29,915 bases of DNA from NCBI GenBank assembly GCA_039680225.1, contig JBDKTK010000245.1, positions 1-29,915 of the forward strand. The letters run 5' to 3'. The translations under genes and the position numbers were made by a program. The notes under the pieces are model-generated. The model ran no database searches. It worked only from the letters and a program-made list of their open reading frames with translations, and was not told the origin of the DNA. Below, piece by piece: positions 6,154 through 14,717 of the stretch; within the stretch, counting starts at the first letter, position 1, and each line of letters begins with the position of its first letter. The DNA is from JBDKTK01 sp039680225. GTDB taxonomy: Bacteria; Desulfobacterota; Syntrophia; Syntrophales; UBA4778.

Positions 6154-8784
6154 TCAGCCCAGGGGTTTGCCGCCGTTGAGCCGTTCGTAGATGCTGATGT
6201 ACCGGGCTATCATTGTCTGCAGGTCGTACCGCTCCCGGGATTCCCGCATTATCCTTTTTGCCTGGGCCTCCCTTATTTCCGGCGGCATGCGGTGGAACAG
6301 CACGGAGTTGTGCATGGCATACCAGAGCCCGCCCGAGTCGTAATCCCGGAAAAGGAAACCGTTGCCCACGTCCTGGGGGGCCCCGTTCGCCTTGAGCATC
6401 AATTCCCGGATTTTGTCGTGATAACCTCCCGTGTCCCGGTTGGTTGCCGTTGCGCCGAAGATGTTCCCGACCTGGTCGATCTGGCCGCAAGGCTCGTAAA
6501 GCGATGCGCCGAAGACGTCGCTTGCGGCGGCAAAACCGAGCATGGAGAGGTCTTCGCTGAAGGGCTGCCTGCATATCTTGCCGCCGGACGCGACGGCTAT
6601 CCTCCCCATGATATCCTCGTGGGTGCGGTCGCCTCCGACCCCGTCGGCAATGATCGCGATCTGCACGTCCCCATGCTCGATTACGAATTTCAGGGCGATG
6701 TCCTCCAGCAGCTCCACTCCTTTCTGTGAAGGGTCGAGCCGGGAAGGCCAGTAGAACACAATGGCATCGGGGTCCACATTGAGGCCCGTCCTCTTCTGAA
6801 ACTCGATCCTGTTGACCCTCTTGGCCTCCAGAACTTCGTCGTCCGGCCCGTAACGCTGGACGAGGTACGGGCAATTCTCCGGGTACATGCCGGGGCTGGG
6901 CGCATTGATTATGGCCAGGGCGGCGTTGGCGTAATATTTCACTTTGACTTCCTGCCGGACGCTGGGCGGTATCAGGTGCCGGTCAAGAAAATAGTCGTCC
7001 ACCACCTCGCGGAGGAACTTCTCGCCCACGAAATTTATCAGGCTCGCGTCCTTGATGGCCGTTGCCTGGCAGTCGATGCATTTCCTGCCGTACTCTTCCG
7101 AAAAATACAGGTCGTAAGACATGTTGTGCAGATCGACCCCGTAGAGCAGGTCGAGCGGCACATGGCCGGTAAAGCTATTGTGCACAGTGTGCAGCAGCGG
7201 CAGCCCGGTTATCCTGGCATAGGCCGAAATGGCGCCGCCCGCCATCCAGTCGTGGCTGTGGACGATGAGCCGGCCGCGGCATTTTGCCCTGACCGATTTG
7301 ATTATGTTGTTGACGATCTCCCTCTGGAACTCCGCGGCCGTGAAGCGGGGGTCCCCCGAATAAGCGCTGAAGTTGTCCGCGAACACGGCAGAGCTGACCA
7401 GGTGGATCTGTTCCGGATAAATTTTGTACCTCACTTCGCGCCACTGGTCCTCGTTCATCCGGGACTCGCGCTGGAATCTTTTTTTCAGGTTGAGGGTGGC
7501 CAGGTGCACCTCGATGCCCCTGTTGGTGAGCCCTTCGCAAAGGGCGGAAACGACTTCGCCCTGCCCGCCGCTCTTTCCCGATATGTACCTGGCGAGCGGG
7601 CCCATTTCGTCCGGCAATTTCCCCGTCTCCGGGCTGATCATGAGGACGGCCGTCCTCTCCGATCTCTTGAGGATCTCGAAGCGCTTCATGGCGTTTTCGA
7701 GGTCGTCAATCTTGCGGGTCAGGATATAGGCTGATGAGGCGGACGGTTCTCCGTAGGGGTTGGCGAACCTGTAAAAGGCTTTCGGCCCCTTTCTCTCTTC
7801 AAGATAGAAGATATTGTCAGCGGATGTCAGGACCCGCCATTTTGATAAGAGGTCTCCCCCGGCCCTTCTCGCGTCCGTTTCCAGGTCGACGATGTCGTGG
7901 AGAATGTCATGCTGGACGCTGTTGAGGCCCATCTGGGCGAGAACGGATTCGGGCAGGCTCGCTTCGGGGCAACCCGGCAGGTCAAGGCGCGACACGATGC
8001 CTTCCGGGGTGAGCGCCTCAATAGCCGCTTTTTCCAGAGCGGAAGGCAGCCGTTCCCAGAATTCGAGCCGCCTTGCATTCTCCAATCCCATGAGTTCCGC
8101 AGAAAACGCGATCGGGCGCTCCCCGGACTTTGCAGATCCACTCAGGGCGCTGCAGAAATCATCGACGGAGGTTGCTCCAGTTATCATCCCGCTGAGTCCT
8201 TCATCCCGGACAATCACCGCGGTGTCCTTCCCGGGCACGCGGAAGACCATTTCCGGCCCGCATGCGGCCGGAAAATCCCCGTGCAGGTCGCAAAGCGCCG
8301 CGCTGTATCCCATGTCGCCCAGGATGCGGGCGATTTCCCGGTCGATTAGAAGTCCGGTATTAAGGAAGGATCGCGGCCTGACTCCGAACGTCCGCTTCGT
8401 CTGTTCCTGGTGCAGGACAACCTGGTCTTTGAATTCGGTCTTCCTCGGGTCGGGGAAGGCGCCCGCCGGAGAATAGTGAAAAGTCGTGCCCAGGACCTCG
8501 ACCCTCCGGTCCTCAAGGCCCGAATCCAGGAGGTTCCGGGCGGCGTTGATCACTTCCGGGCAGTACAGTTCCGCCTGCTCGAGGAATATTCCCGTAAAGC
8601 ATGCGCCGAGGCGAAAGCTCTGGTTGTTCTCAATCAGGCGGGTGAGGAGGTTCAGGGCGGGAAGATAATAGTCCCGGGAAAATCTCTTGAATTGTTCCTT
8701 GTTTTTATCGGCCCAGAAAAATTTATCCCGGTCCGGGTGCAGCCGGCAGGGGTGGTGGAAATTGATGACTATAGAGGCGATCAT
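6154..8784 (-). CDS. Fusion of a degenerate GH57 domain and a GT5 glycogen-synthase-like domain
   Basis: This is an 876-residue two-part protein. Residues 1-340 resemble GH57 alpha-amylase-type domains (INFHHPCRL at 7-15, VEVLGTTFHYSPAG at 95-108). The motif expected to carry the nucleophile, NTE, reads NTG (142-144), and the region expected to carry the acid Asp reads AFSAELMG (226-233), so hydrolase activity is doubtful. Residues about 375-876 match GT5 glycogen/starch synthases: KSGGQGEVV (404-412) for KTGGL, HSHDWMAG (509-516), HTVHN (532-536), SRLDPSQKG (681-689) and SLYEPCGQ (761-768) with Glu764. It probably makes or extends an alpha-glucan from a nucleotide sugar, with the GH57 part binding glucan. 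The spacing of GGAG directly against the ATG is poor. Confidence 0.85.
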   Translation of the reverse strand: MIASIVINFHHPCRLHPDRDKFFWADKNKEQFKRFSRDYYLPALNLLTRLIENNQSFRLGACFTGIFLEQAELYCPEVINAARNLLDSGLEDRRVEVLGTTFHYSPAGAFPDPRKTEFKDQVVLHQEQTKRTFGVRPRSFLNTGLLIDREIARILGDMGYSAALCDLHGDFPAACGPEMVFRVPGKDTAVIVRDEGLSGMITGATSVDDFCSALSGSAKSGERPIAFSAELMGLENARRLEFWERLPSALEKAAIEALTPEGIVSRLDLPGCPEASLPESVLAQMGLNSVQHDILHDIVDLETDARRAGGDLLSKWRVLTSADNIFYLEERKGPKAFYRFANPYGEPSASSAYILTRKIDDLENAMKRFEILKRSERTAVLMISPETGKLPDEMGPLARYISGKSGGQGEVVSALCEGLTNRGIEVHLATLNLKKRFQRESRMNEDQWREVRYKIYPEQIHLVSSAVFADNFSAYSGDPRFTAAEFQREIVNNIIKSVRAKCRGRLIVHSHDWMAGGAISAYARITGLPLLHTVHNSFTGHVPLDLLYGVDLHNMSYDLYFSEEYGRKCIDCQATAIKDASLINFVGEKFLREVVDDYFLDRHLIPPSVRQEVKVKYYANAALAIINAPSPGMYPENCPYLVQRYGPDDEVLEAKRVNRIEFQKRTGLNVDPDAIVFYWPSRLDPSQKGVELLEDIALKFVIEHGDVQIAIIADGVGGDRTHEDIMGRIAVASGGKICRQPFSEDLSMLGFAAASDVFGASLYEPCGQIDQVGNIFGATATNRDTGGYHDKIRELMLKANGAPQDVGNGFLFRDYDSGGLWYAMHNSVLFHRMPPEIREAQAKRIMRESRERYDLQTMIARYISIYERLNGGKPLG

Positions 8785-8855
8785 CTCCAGCTATCCGATT
8801 TTTTCAAAGTATGACCGAAACAAGTATAAAAATCAACGAGAGCGGTGCCGGCGGA

Positions 8856-9305
8856 TCATTGCTTTCTGCGAACTATCTGATTGCCGATCACGGACAGGAC
8901 TTCGTCCCCGTTCTGGTTGATGCAGGCATAGCGGAACCTTATTATCCCGCGGTCGGCCTGCGACCGGGAAGGCTTTTTCTCCAGCACCTCGCCGACCGTG
9001 TGCAGGGTATCTCCGGGCCGCACGGGCTTGAGCCAGCGCAGCTCGTCAAAGCCGGGCGAGCCGAGGCTGACGGCAGGCGAGAGGGCGCCCGTCTGCAGCA
9101 GCAGCCTGAACGTGACGGCGAGCGTATGGATCCCGCTGGCGATAAGCCCCCCATAGATGCTTTTGCGCGCAGCTTCTGCATCCATGTGGAAAACCTGCGG
9201 GTCATAGTGCATGGCGAAATCGATTATCTGGCCCTCGGTAATGGTAAGCCCTGGTGAAACGAATTTCTGGCCGACCTGGAAATCATCGAAATAGGTATCG
9301 CTCAT
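8856..9305 (-). CDS. MaoC-like hotdog-fold dehydratase/hydratase
   Basis: This is a single-domain MaoC/(R)-specific enoyl-CoA hydratase-like protein of 149 residues, the usual size for a one-hotdog member. FAMHYDPQVFHMD (residues 30-42) carries the probable catalytic Asp35 and His40 with the D-x4-H spacing of the PhaJ family. GGLIASGIHTLAV (52-64) and the C-terminal strands (VRPGDTL, near 90) fit the fold. It likely hydrates or dehydrates a CoA-linked substrate. The natural substrate cannot be read from sequence. The start at 9305 follows AAGGGGGG, and an in-frame start 11 codons earlier lacks support. It heads the leftward block, 71 bases before the GH57-GT5 gene. Confidence 0.88.
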   Translation of the reverse strand: MSDTYFDDFQVGQKFVSPGLTITEGQIIDFAMHYDPQVFHMDAEAARKSIYGGLIASGIHTLAVTFRLLLQTGALSPAVSLGSPGFDELRWLKPVRPGDTLHTVGEVLEKKPSRSQADRGIIRFRYACINQNGDEVLSVIGNQIVRRKQ

Positions 9306-9326
9306 TTCCCCCCCTTCGTTGCCCGG

Positions 9327-9355
9327 ATTATTGAACAACCGGCTGGAATGGTCAA
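9327..9355 (-). promoter_or_regulatory. Sigma70-type promoter for the MaoC-like gene
   Basis: On the minus strand TTGACC (9355-9350), a 17-base spacer and AATAAT (9332-9327) lie about 20 bases before the start codon. It may also serve the GH57-GT5, transglutaminase and hisC genes downstream. Confidence 0.6.
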
Positions 9356-9382
9356 GTTTTTTGGGTGATTGCGTCAGGATTG

Positions 9383-9399
9383 GGCCGGTAATTCCGGCC
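9383..9399. repeat. Inverted repeat between divergent promoters
   Basis: GGCCGG (9383-9388) and CCGGCC (9394-9399) are separated by TAATT, midway between the leftward MaoC promoter and the rightward channel promoter. It could be an operator. The following GTTTT is too short for a confident terminator. Confidence 0.35.
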
Positions 9400-9408
9400 G
9401 TTTTAGGT

Positions 9409-9437
9409 TTGCAAGGTATTATCCGATATGATTATAT
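9409..9437 (+). promoter_or_regulatory. Candidate promoter for the potassium channel gene
   Basis: TTGCAA (9409-9414), a 17-base spacer and TTATAT (9432-9437) lie about 33 bases before the start codon. The match to consensus is moderate. Confidence 0.4.
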
Positions 9438-9469
9438 AGGGCATCAAAAGTACAGTCAGGGCTGTTCCC

Positions 9470-10474
9470 ATGCAGATGAGCTTTATAAAAAAAATGAAAA
9501 TGGCGTTCCTGCTGCTCCTGTCAATAATCATGATAGGCACGCTGGGTTTCCATTTCATCGAGGGCTGGGAGTTCCATGAAGCCCTGTACACCACCATAAC
9601 CACCATGTCGACTGTGGGGTACGGGGATTATTACCCGAAAACAGTGGCAGGCCAGATATTCACGATATTTCTGATCATTTTCGGCGTCGGGACCATGCTG
9701 TACACCATCGGCCTGATGGCGGAATCCATGGTCGAGGGCAGAATAAGAACAATGATGGGATGGGGGAAAATGAACAAGGCGATACAGAAAATGAATAATC
9801 ATTATATAGTTTGCGGCTGCGGCCGGATCGGGTTCCTGATCAGCAAGGAGCTTGCCGAAGGGAAAGTCCAGTTTGTAGTTGTCGACAACAACGCCGAGGT
9901 CCTGCAGAAAGTCGAAGAGGAGGGGTTCATCTATTTAAAGGGAGATGCAACGAGTGATAAAACACTGATCCACGCCGGAATTAAAAGGGCCCGGGGCGTG
10001 GTTTGCGTCCTGCCGACAGACGCGGAAAACCTGTATGTAATTCTGACGGCGAAGGAACTCAACCCGAACGTCTATATACTTTCCAGGTCGGAGGAGGAGC
10101 AGTCCGAACACAGGCTGTTGCGGGCCGGGGCCGACCGGGTCATGTCGCCTTACACGCTGGGAGGGATGAGGATGGCAATGGCTATCCTGCGCCCGGCCAT
10201 GCTGGACTTCATTGAAATCACCACGAGGAGGCAGAGCCTCGAGCTCAGGATGGAGGAGATTGCCGTCTGCGACGGCTCGCCCATTATCGGCAAGTCTCTC
10301 GAGGATTCGGAGATCAGGCAAAGATACGGGCTGATTATTGTCGCCGTGAAAAAAGATTCGGGGAAAATGATTTTCAACCCCGTGGCATCCTACATGATTG
10401 AAAAAGGGGACAAGCTCATCGCCATGGGGGAAGACGAGAACGTCAAACAGTTCTCCCAAGTGTGCATTCTATAG
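9470..10474 (+). CDS. Two-helix potassium channel with RCK (TrkA-N/TrkA-C) domains
   Basis: This 334-residue protein has the MthK/Kch-like layout. Helix 1 is at about 12-30, the pore helix and potassium selectivity filter TVGYGD are at 48-53, helix 2 is at about 60-80, and a cytoplasmic RCK domain starts at about 107 with a Rossmann motif (VCGCGRIG) and the acidic VVVDNN strand end. A TrkA-C-like domain forms the end (about 245-334, including GSPIIGKSLEDSEIRQRYGL). It should form a tetrameric, ligand-gated potassium channel in the inner membrane. RCK ligands in the family include calcium, nucleotides and NAD(H). ATG at 9470 or 9476 are both possible, as neither has a strong ribosome-binding site. 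The last 32 bases overlap the end of the convergent tsaC gene. Confidence 0.93.
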   Translation: MQMSFIKKMKMAFLLLLSIIMIGTLGFHFIEGWEFHEALYTTITTMSTVGYGDYYPKTVAGQIFTIFLIIFGVGTMLYTIGLMAESMVEGRIRTMMGWGKMNKAIQKMNNHYIVCGCGRIGFLISKELAEGKVQFVVVDNNAEVLQKVEEEGFIYLKGDATSDKTLIHAGIKRARGVVCVLPTDAENLYVILTAKELNPNVYILSRSEEEQSEHRLLRAGADRVMSPYTLGGMRMAMAILRPAMLDFIEITTRRQSLELRMEEIAVCDGSPIIGKSLEDSEIRQRYGLIIVAVKKDSGKMIFNPVASYMIEKGDKLIAMGEDENVKQFSQVCIL

Positions 10475-11084
10475 CTTCAACGGGCACGGCCCCGTGCCTG
10501 AAAACCCTGGGCGGTTCAACCGTGATGTCGATAACGGTGGACCCTTTTCCTCCCGGAGTATTGCCTCCGTCCACAACAGTATTAATCCACCCGTTCAAGG
10601 CCCGGACAACTTCGGCCGCGGAAACGCACTCGCCGGCGCCGGACAGATTGGCGCTGGTGGCGGTGAGCGGGCCGGCAATCCCCTCAGACAGTTTTCTTGC
10701 CAAATGATTGCCGGAGAGGCGAATCCCTATTTTCCCGGTGCCGCCGGTCAGGGCGGGATTCACGGACGCGGCGGCGTTGAATACGATAGTCAGCGGCCCG
10801 GGCCAGAACTTATCAATCAGTTTTGTCGCGTTCCGGGGTACTTCCGCGACGAGTCTTTTCAGCATTTCGATGCTGCCGATGATAAGGGGGATGGGGTTTT
10901 TCTGGTCTCTCCCCTTGATATCAAAAATCCTGTCCACGGCCGCCGGGATGGAGGCATCCGCGCCCAGGCCGTAGAAGGTCTCCGTGGGATAGGCAATCAC
11001 ATCGCCGCTCTTGAGGATGCCGGCGATACGGGACAGCGCGGACTGGTCCGGGTCAAGAGGATCGATACGGATCAGCTCAGGCAT
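10443..11084 (-). CDS. tsaC: Threonylcarbamoyl-AMP synthase (Sua5/YrdC/TsaC family)
   Basis: The enzyme makes threonylcarbamoyl-AMP from threonine, bicarbonate and ATP, the first step of t6A37 tRNA modification. The 213-residue product is of TsaC size, without the extra Sua5 C-terminal domain. It shows AYPTETFYGLGADA near the start, KGRDQKNPIPLII (the KxR...S/P-type nucleotide-binding patch) and GPLTATSANLSG with the conserved SAN. Its ATG overlaps the purE stop by 8 bases (ATGCCTGA), so translation is probably coupled to purE. Its last 32 bases overlap the 3' end of the rightward potassium channel gene, leaving no room for a normal terminator. Confidence 0.93.
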   Translation of the reverse strand: MPELIRIDPLDPDQSALSRIAGILKSGDVIAYPTETFYGLGADASIPAAVDRIFDIKGRDQKNPIPLIIGSIEMLKRLVAEVPRNATKLIDKFWPGPLTIVFNAAASVNPALTGGTGKIGIRLSGNHLARKLSEGIAGPLTATSANLSGAGECVSAAEVVRALNGWINTVVDGGNTPGGKGSTVIDITVEPPRVFRHGAVPVEAIECTLGRTV

Positions 11085-11580
11085 TCAGTTTTTCCTGCTT
11101 GAGTTCCAGGTCCCTGGCCATCTTGTCCGAGAATTTTTTCAACTCACGGCGCAGCCGCGCGTCTCCAAGGGCGAGTATCCTTGCGGCAGTGATCGCGGCA
11201 TTCTTTGCGCCGGCTTTTCCGATGGCCATCGTGGCAACAGGAATCCCGCCCGGCATCTGCACGGTTGAAAGCAGCGCGTCGAGGCCCCCCAGCGAAGTGG
11301 CGTCAATAGGGACTCCGATTACGGGGAGGGTTGTATGGGACGAGATCACACCCGCGAGGTGGGCGGCCGCACCCGCCCCCACGATGATGACTTTTATGCC
11401 CCTTTTGGCCGCATCTTTCGCAAAATTCATCGTCCGCTCGGGAGAGCGGTGCGCCGATGTGATGAAGTATTCCAAGGGGATATCGAATCTTTTGAGCTGC
11501 TCTCCGGCCTCTTTCATAACCGGCAAATCCGAATCGCTGCCCATGACCACGCTGACCAGGATGCTGTTTCCTTTTTTCAT
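11077..11580 (-). CDS. purE: N5-carboxyaminoimidazole ribonucleotide mutase
   Basis: PurE class I moves the carboxyl group of N5-CAIR to C4 to give CAIR in purine synthesis and acts as an octamer. The 167-residue product has the class I signature: VVMGSDSDLPVM with GSDSD (residues 14-18), TSAHRSPERT with SAHR (43-46), GAGAAAHLAG, and LSTVQMPGGIPVAT. The ATG at 11580 has GGGAG upstream. An in-frame TTG directly after the purH stop would add seven residues and is less likely. It sits between purH and tsaC in the operon. PurK, the usual partner enzyme, is not in the window. Confidence 0.95.
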   Translation of the reverse strand: MKKGNSILVSVVMGSDSDLPVMKEAGEQLKRFDIPLEYFITSAHRSPERTMNFAKDAAKRGIKVIIVGAGAAAHLAGVISSHTTLPVIGVPIDATSLGGLDALLSTVQMPGGIPVATMAIGKAGAKNAAITAARILALGDARLRRELKKFSDKMARDLELKQEKLNA

Positions 11581-11601
11581 CTGTCTCCCTGTCCGGTTCA
11601 A

Positions 11602-13164
11602 TTAGTGCTTGAAATGGCGGCGCCCCGTAAATATCATCGCAATCCCGTGCTCGTTGCAGGCTTCTATTGATTCCTTGTCCCTGATGGAGCCCCCCGGCTG
11701 GACAATTGCCGTTATGCCGGCCTCGGCGGCTATATCCACGACATCCCGGAACGGGAAAAATGCATCGGACGCCAGGACGGCACCTTTGGTCGGTATATTG
11801 GATTTCATTATGGCGATCTTGGTGGAATCCACCCGGCTCATCTGGCCGGCGCCCACTCCGATCAACTGGTCCCTGTTGGCGATTACTATGGCATTTGACT
11901 TGACGTGCTTGACGACGCGCCAGCCGAAATCCAGGGCTTCGTATTCCTCGTCCGTGGGCTTACGCCTGGTGACCACATCGGCCTTCTTCAGATCGAAATC
12001 ATCCCTGTCCCTCTCCTGGACGAGCAATCCTCCCACCACGCGGCGGAAATCGTATTCCTTTGTCCCGGCCTCACAGGGAGGCACCTGCAGGAGCCGGAGG
12101 TTCTGCTTGGCGCGCAGGATGGCAAGGGCTTCCGGATCGAAACCCGGGGCGATAATCACTTCGAGGAAGATTTTCGCAAGCTCTTCGGCAGTCTTCCTGC
12201 CGACCGGCTTATTGAAAGCGACTATGCCGCCGAAAGCGGAGACAGGGTCGGTCTTCATTGCGTTGACGTAAGCTGTTTCCAGGTTTCCTGCAACAGCTGC
12301 GCCGCAGGGGTTTGCGTGTTTCATGACAACCGCCGCCGGCTTGTCGAAATCGCAGATCATCTGCCAGGCCGCATCGCTGTCCATGATATTGTTATACGAG
12401 AGCTCTTTACCCTGGAGCTGGGTGGCGGAAGTTATGGCCGAAGCGGCAAATTCCGGTTCGCGGTAGAAGACGGCCTTCTGGTGAGGGTTTTCGCCGTAGC
12501 GCAGGTCCTGGGCCTTGGTGAACTGCATCGTGAGGACGTCCGGGAAATCCTTCATGCCGTCCTCCGGGATCAGCCTGCCCAGGTAATTGGAGATGGCCGC
12601 ATCGTACCTGGCGGTGAGCTGGAAGGTCTTCACGGCCAGGGCGAAATTGCTCGACTTGGAAATTTTCCCGCCGCTCGCCTTCAGCTCGTCGATGATGGCG
12701 CTGTAATCGGCCGGCGAGGTCACGACCGAAACGAAACGGTAATTCTTGGCCGCGGCCCTGAGCATGGTCGGGCCGCCGATATCGATATTTTCTATCGCAT
12801 GCTCCAGGGTGCAGTCCTTCTTCGCAACCGTCTCCTCGAAGCGGTAAAGGTTTATGACAACCATGTCAATCAGGTCGATCCCGTGCTCTTTCACGGCTTT
12901 CATGTGCCCGGGGTTGTCCCGCAGCGCCAGCAGCCCCCCGTGGATCTTGGGGTGCAGGGTCTTGAGCCTGCCGTCCATCATCTCCGGGAATCCCGTGTAA
13001 TCCGATACGTCCTTCACGGGGATGCCGTTTTGCCGCAACTGGGCAGCTGTCCCGCCCGTGGACAGGATTTCCGCCCCGAAGCCCGCGAGCGCCCGCGCAA
13101 ATTCAACAACACCGGTCTTATCCGTAACACTGATCAGTACCCTTTTAATCTGGTTGGAATGCAT
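11602..13164 (-). CDS. purH: Bifunctional AICAR transformylase / IMP cyclohydrolase
   Basis: PurH catalyses the last two steps to IMP: formyl transfer from 10-formyl-THF to AICAR, then ring closure. The 520-residue protein is full length. The N-terminal MGS-like cyclohydrolase domain (about 1-145) contains LISVTDKTGVVEFAR, LSTGGTAAQL, DGRLKTLHPKIHGGLL and ENIDIGGPTMLRAAAKN. The transformylase part carries the Lys-His pair in MKHANPCGAA and the C-terminal SDAFFPFRD and QPGGSIRD segments. The ATG at 13164 is preceded by AAGGAG. It lies between purD (17-base gap) and purE (TAA followed immediately by the possible alternate purE start). Confidence 0.97.
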   Translation of the reverse strand: MHSNQIKRVLISVTDKTGVVEFARALAGFGAEILSTGGTAAQLRQNGIPVKDVSDYTGFPEMMDGRLKTLHPKIHGGLLALRDNPGHMKAVKEHGIDLIDMVVINLYRFEETVAKKDCTLEHAIENIDIGGPTMLRAAAKNYRFVSVVTSPADYSAIIDELKASGGKISKSSNFALAVKTFQLTARYDAAISNYLGRLIPEDGMKDFPDVLTMQFTKAQDLRYGENPHQKAVFYREPEFAASAITSATQLQGKELSYNNIMDSDAAWQMICDFDKPAAVVMKHANPCGAAVAGNLETAYVNAMKTDPVSAFGGIVAFNKPVGRKTAEELAKIFLEVIIAPGFDPEALAILRAKQNLRLLQVPPCEAGTKEYDFRRVVGGLLVQERDRDDFDLKKADVVTRRKPTDEEYEALDFGWRVVKHVKSNAIVIANRDQLIGVGAGQMSRVDSTKIAIMKSNIPTKGAVLASDAFFPFRDVVDIAAEAGITAIVQPGGSIRDKESIEACNEHGIAMIFTGRRHFKH

Positions 13165-13181
13165 CTATTTCTCCTTCGTTA

Positions 13182-14507
13182 TTACTTGCGTATTTTTTTC
13201 ATATGCCGGACCCGCTTTTCCAGAAGCGGTTTTGTTCCTATGTCAGGGCGGTGGGCAACAGGCCCCTTTACGGCGCCGATCGCGCATTCCGCTATCCTCT
13301 CAGCCTCCTCGATCGTGTCGGCTATGCCGACTACGCCGATGGCCCGCGACGTGCTCATGTAAAGGCCGTCCTCCCGCTGGTCGACGGAAGAGTAATAAAG
13401 ACGGGCGCCGCCCACATTGCCTATCTCGATCCTGGCCGAGGTTGAAGACGCGTCCGGATGATCTGCCGGCAGGCCGTATCCCTTCGGAACTATATATTTG
13501 CAGACAGTCGCCTTTTTTTCAAAGACCGCGTCCACCTTGTCGAGGGCGCCCCTGATTACGGCTTCGCAGATATCGACAAAATCGGTCTTCATAATGGGGA
13601 AGATATTCATGGCCTCGGGGTCTCCGAAACGGGCGTTGTACTCAAGCAGCCGGATGCCTTTTCCCGTCACGATGAACCCGCCGTACATTACGCCCCTGTA
13701 ATACTCGCCTGTCTCCATGTAAATGGCCTGTGCTACTCTTCTGGTGATTTCCAGGCCTGCCTCGATATCGGAGGGCTTCAAGAAGGGAAGGCTGTGGTCG
13801 GCGCACGAATATGAACCCATGCCGCCCGTGTTCGGCCCCTTGTCGTCAACGAACCTTCTCTTGTGGTCCTGGACGGGAGGCGTCGCAACCACTGTCTTTC
13901 CGTCCGTTATGCATTGAAGGGAGAATTCCTCGCCGTCCAGTTTTTCTTCCACGATAACGCGGGAATGCCCGGCCAAAACCTCGCTGCAGTATTGCAGGGC
14001 TTCCTCCCGGGTCTGAAAGTGGTCCCCCTGGACACGGACTCCCTTGCCGCCCGTCAACCCGTCCGGTTTTATGACCGATTCCCCGATTTCGCGAAGGAAA
14101 TCATCGATGCCGTCCATGGAAGTGAAAATCCGATAACTCGGGTTTCCGGGTATGTTGTATTTCGTGACGAGTTCGCGCGTGAAAGTCTTTGATGTCTCGA
14201 GCCGGGCCAGGCTTTTTGTCGGGCCGAAGGACGGGATACCGGCGCGCGCCAGGGCGTCCACTATGCCGTTATTCAAAGGGTCTTCAGGGCCGATCACGGC
14301 AAAATCGATTTTACACTCCCCGGCAAACCTGATTATGGCGCCAGGGTCCGAGTAGCCGCCCAGGGCTGATTTTTTCGAGAGCGATGCAATACCGGGATTG
14401 TTCGCTTTCATGTACGAAAAAAGTTGGGGGGCTCTTGCTGAACGGACAATGGCTTGAGCCATGGCATGTTCCCGGGCGCCGTTTCCGATCAAAAGGACAT
14501 TCGCCAT
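13182..14507 (-). CDS. purD: Phosphoribosylamine-glycine ligase (GAR synthetase)
   Basis: PurD is an ATP-grasp ligase that joins phosphoribosylamine and glycine in purine synthesis. The 441-residue product begins with the PurD N-domain (VLLIGNGAREHAMAQAI; related proteins read VGSGGREHAL). It continues with FAVIGPEDPLNNGIVDAL, VIKPDGLTGGKGVRV and the ATP-grasp core KTVVATPPVQDHKRRFVDDK, followed by PNTGGMGSYSC. LLEYNARFGDPEAMNIFP carries the metal ligands Glu and Asn. The start has GGGAG 8 bases upstream. It is first in the leftward operon purD-purH-purE-tsaC and has a strong promoter at 14582-14610. Confidence 0.96.
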   Translation of the reverse strand: MANVLLIGNGAREHAMAQAIVRSARAPQLFSYMKANNPGIASLSKKSALGGYSDPGAIIRFAGECKIDFAVIGPEDPLNNGIVDALARAGIPSFGPTKSLARLETSKTFTRELVTKYNIPGNPSYRIFTSMDGIDDFLREIGESVIKPDGLTGGKGVRVQGDHFQTREEALQYCSEVLAGHSRVIVEEKLDGEEFSLQCITDGKTVVATPPVQDHKRRFVDDKGPNTGGMGSYSCADHSLPFLKPSDIEAGLEITRRVAQAIYMETGEYYRGVMYGGFIVTGKGIRLLEYNARFGDPEAMNIFPIMKTDFVDICEAVIRGALDKVDAVFEKKATVCKYIVPKGYGLPADHPDASSTSARIEIGNVGGARLYYSSVDQREDGLYMSTSRAIGVVGIADTIEEAERIAECAIGAVKGPVAHRPDIGTKPLLEKRVRHMKKIRK

Positions 14508-14581
14508 CGTTGTACTCCCAAATTGATGTAAATTACCGCTTTTATAGAGAATTTCCCTGAAAAGGCAGGACGTTTGCGGCG

Positions 14582-14610
14582 ACTATACCGGAGAAACTCA
14601 ATAGTGTCAA
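14582..14610 (-). promoter_or_regulatory. Near-consensus sigma70 promoter of the pur operon
   Basis: On the minus strand TTGACA (14610-14605), a 17-base spacer and TATAGT (14587-14582) lie about 75 bases before the purD start. The match is 11 of 12. No PurR-like operator is evident. Confidence 0.8.
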
Positions 14611-14717
14611 ACAAATGCTCCTCCCTTGTGCCGGACTTCGATCTGAAACATTGACTGGATCGTAAAAATATGAAACATAGGGGCCGATTAGTTGAAAACT
14701 TGAAATTGGTGTTCAAA

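Noticed and set aside
11905..13362. A 485-codon rightward open frame across purH and purD
   Set aside because: It spans the boundary of two certain genes on the other strand and has no recognisable domain.
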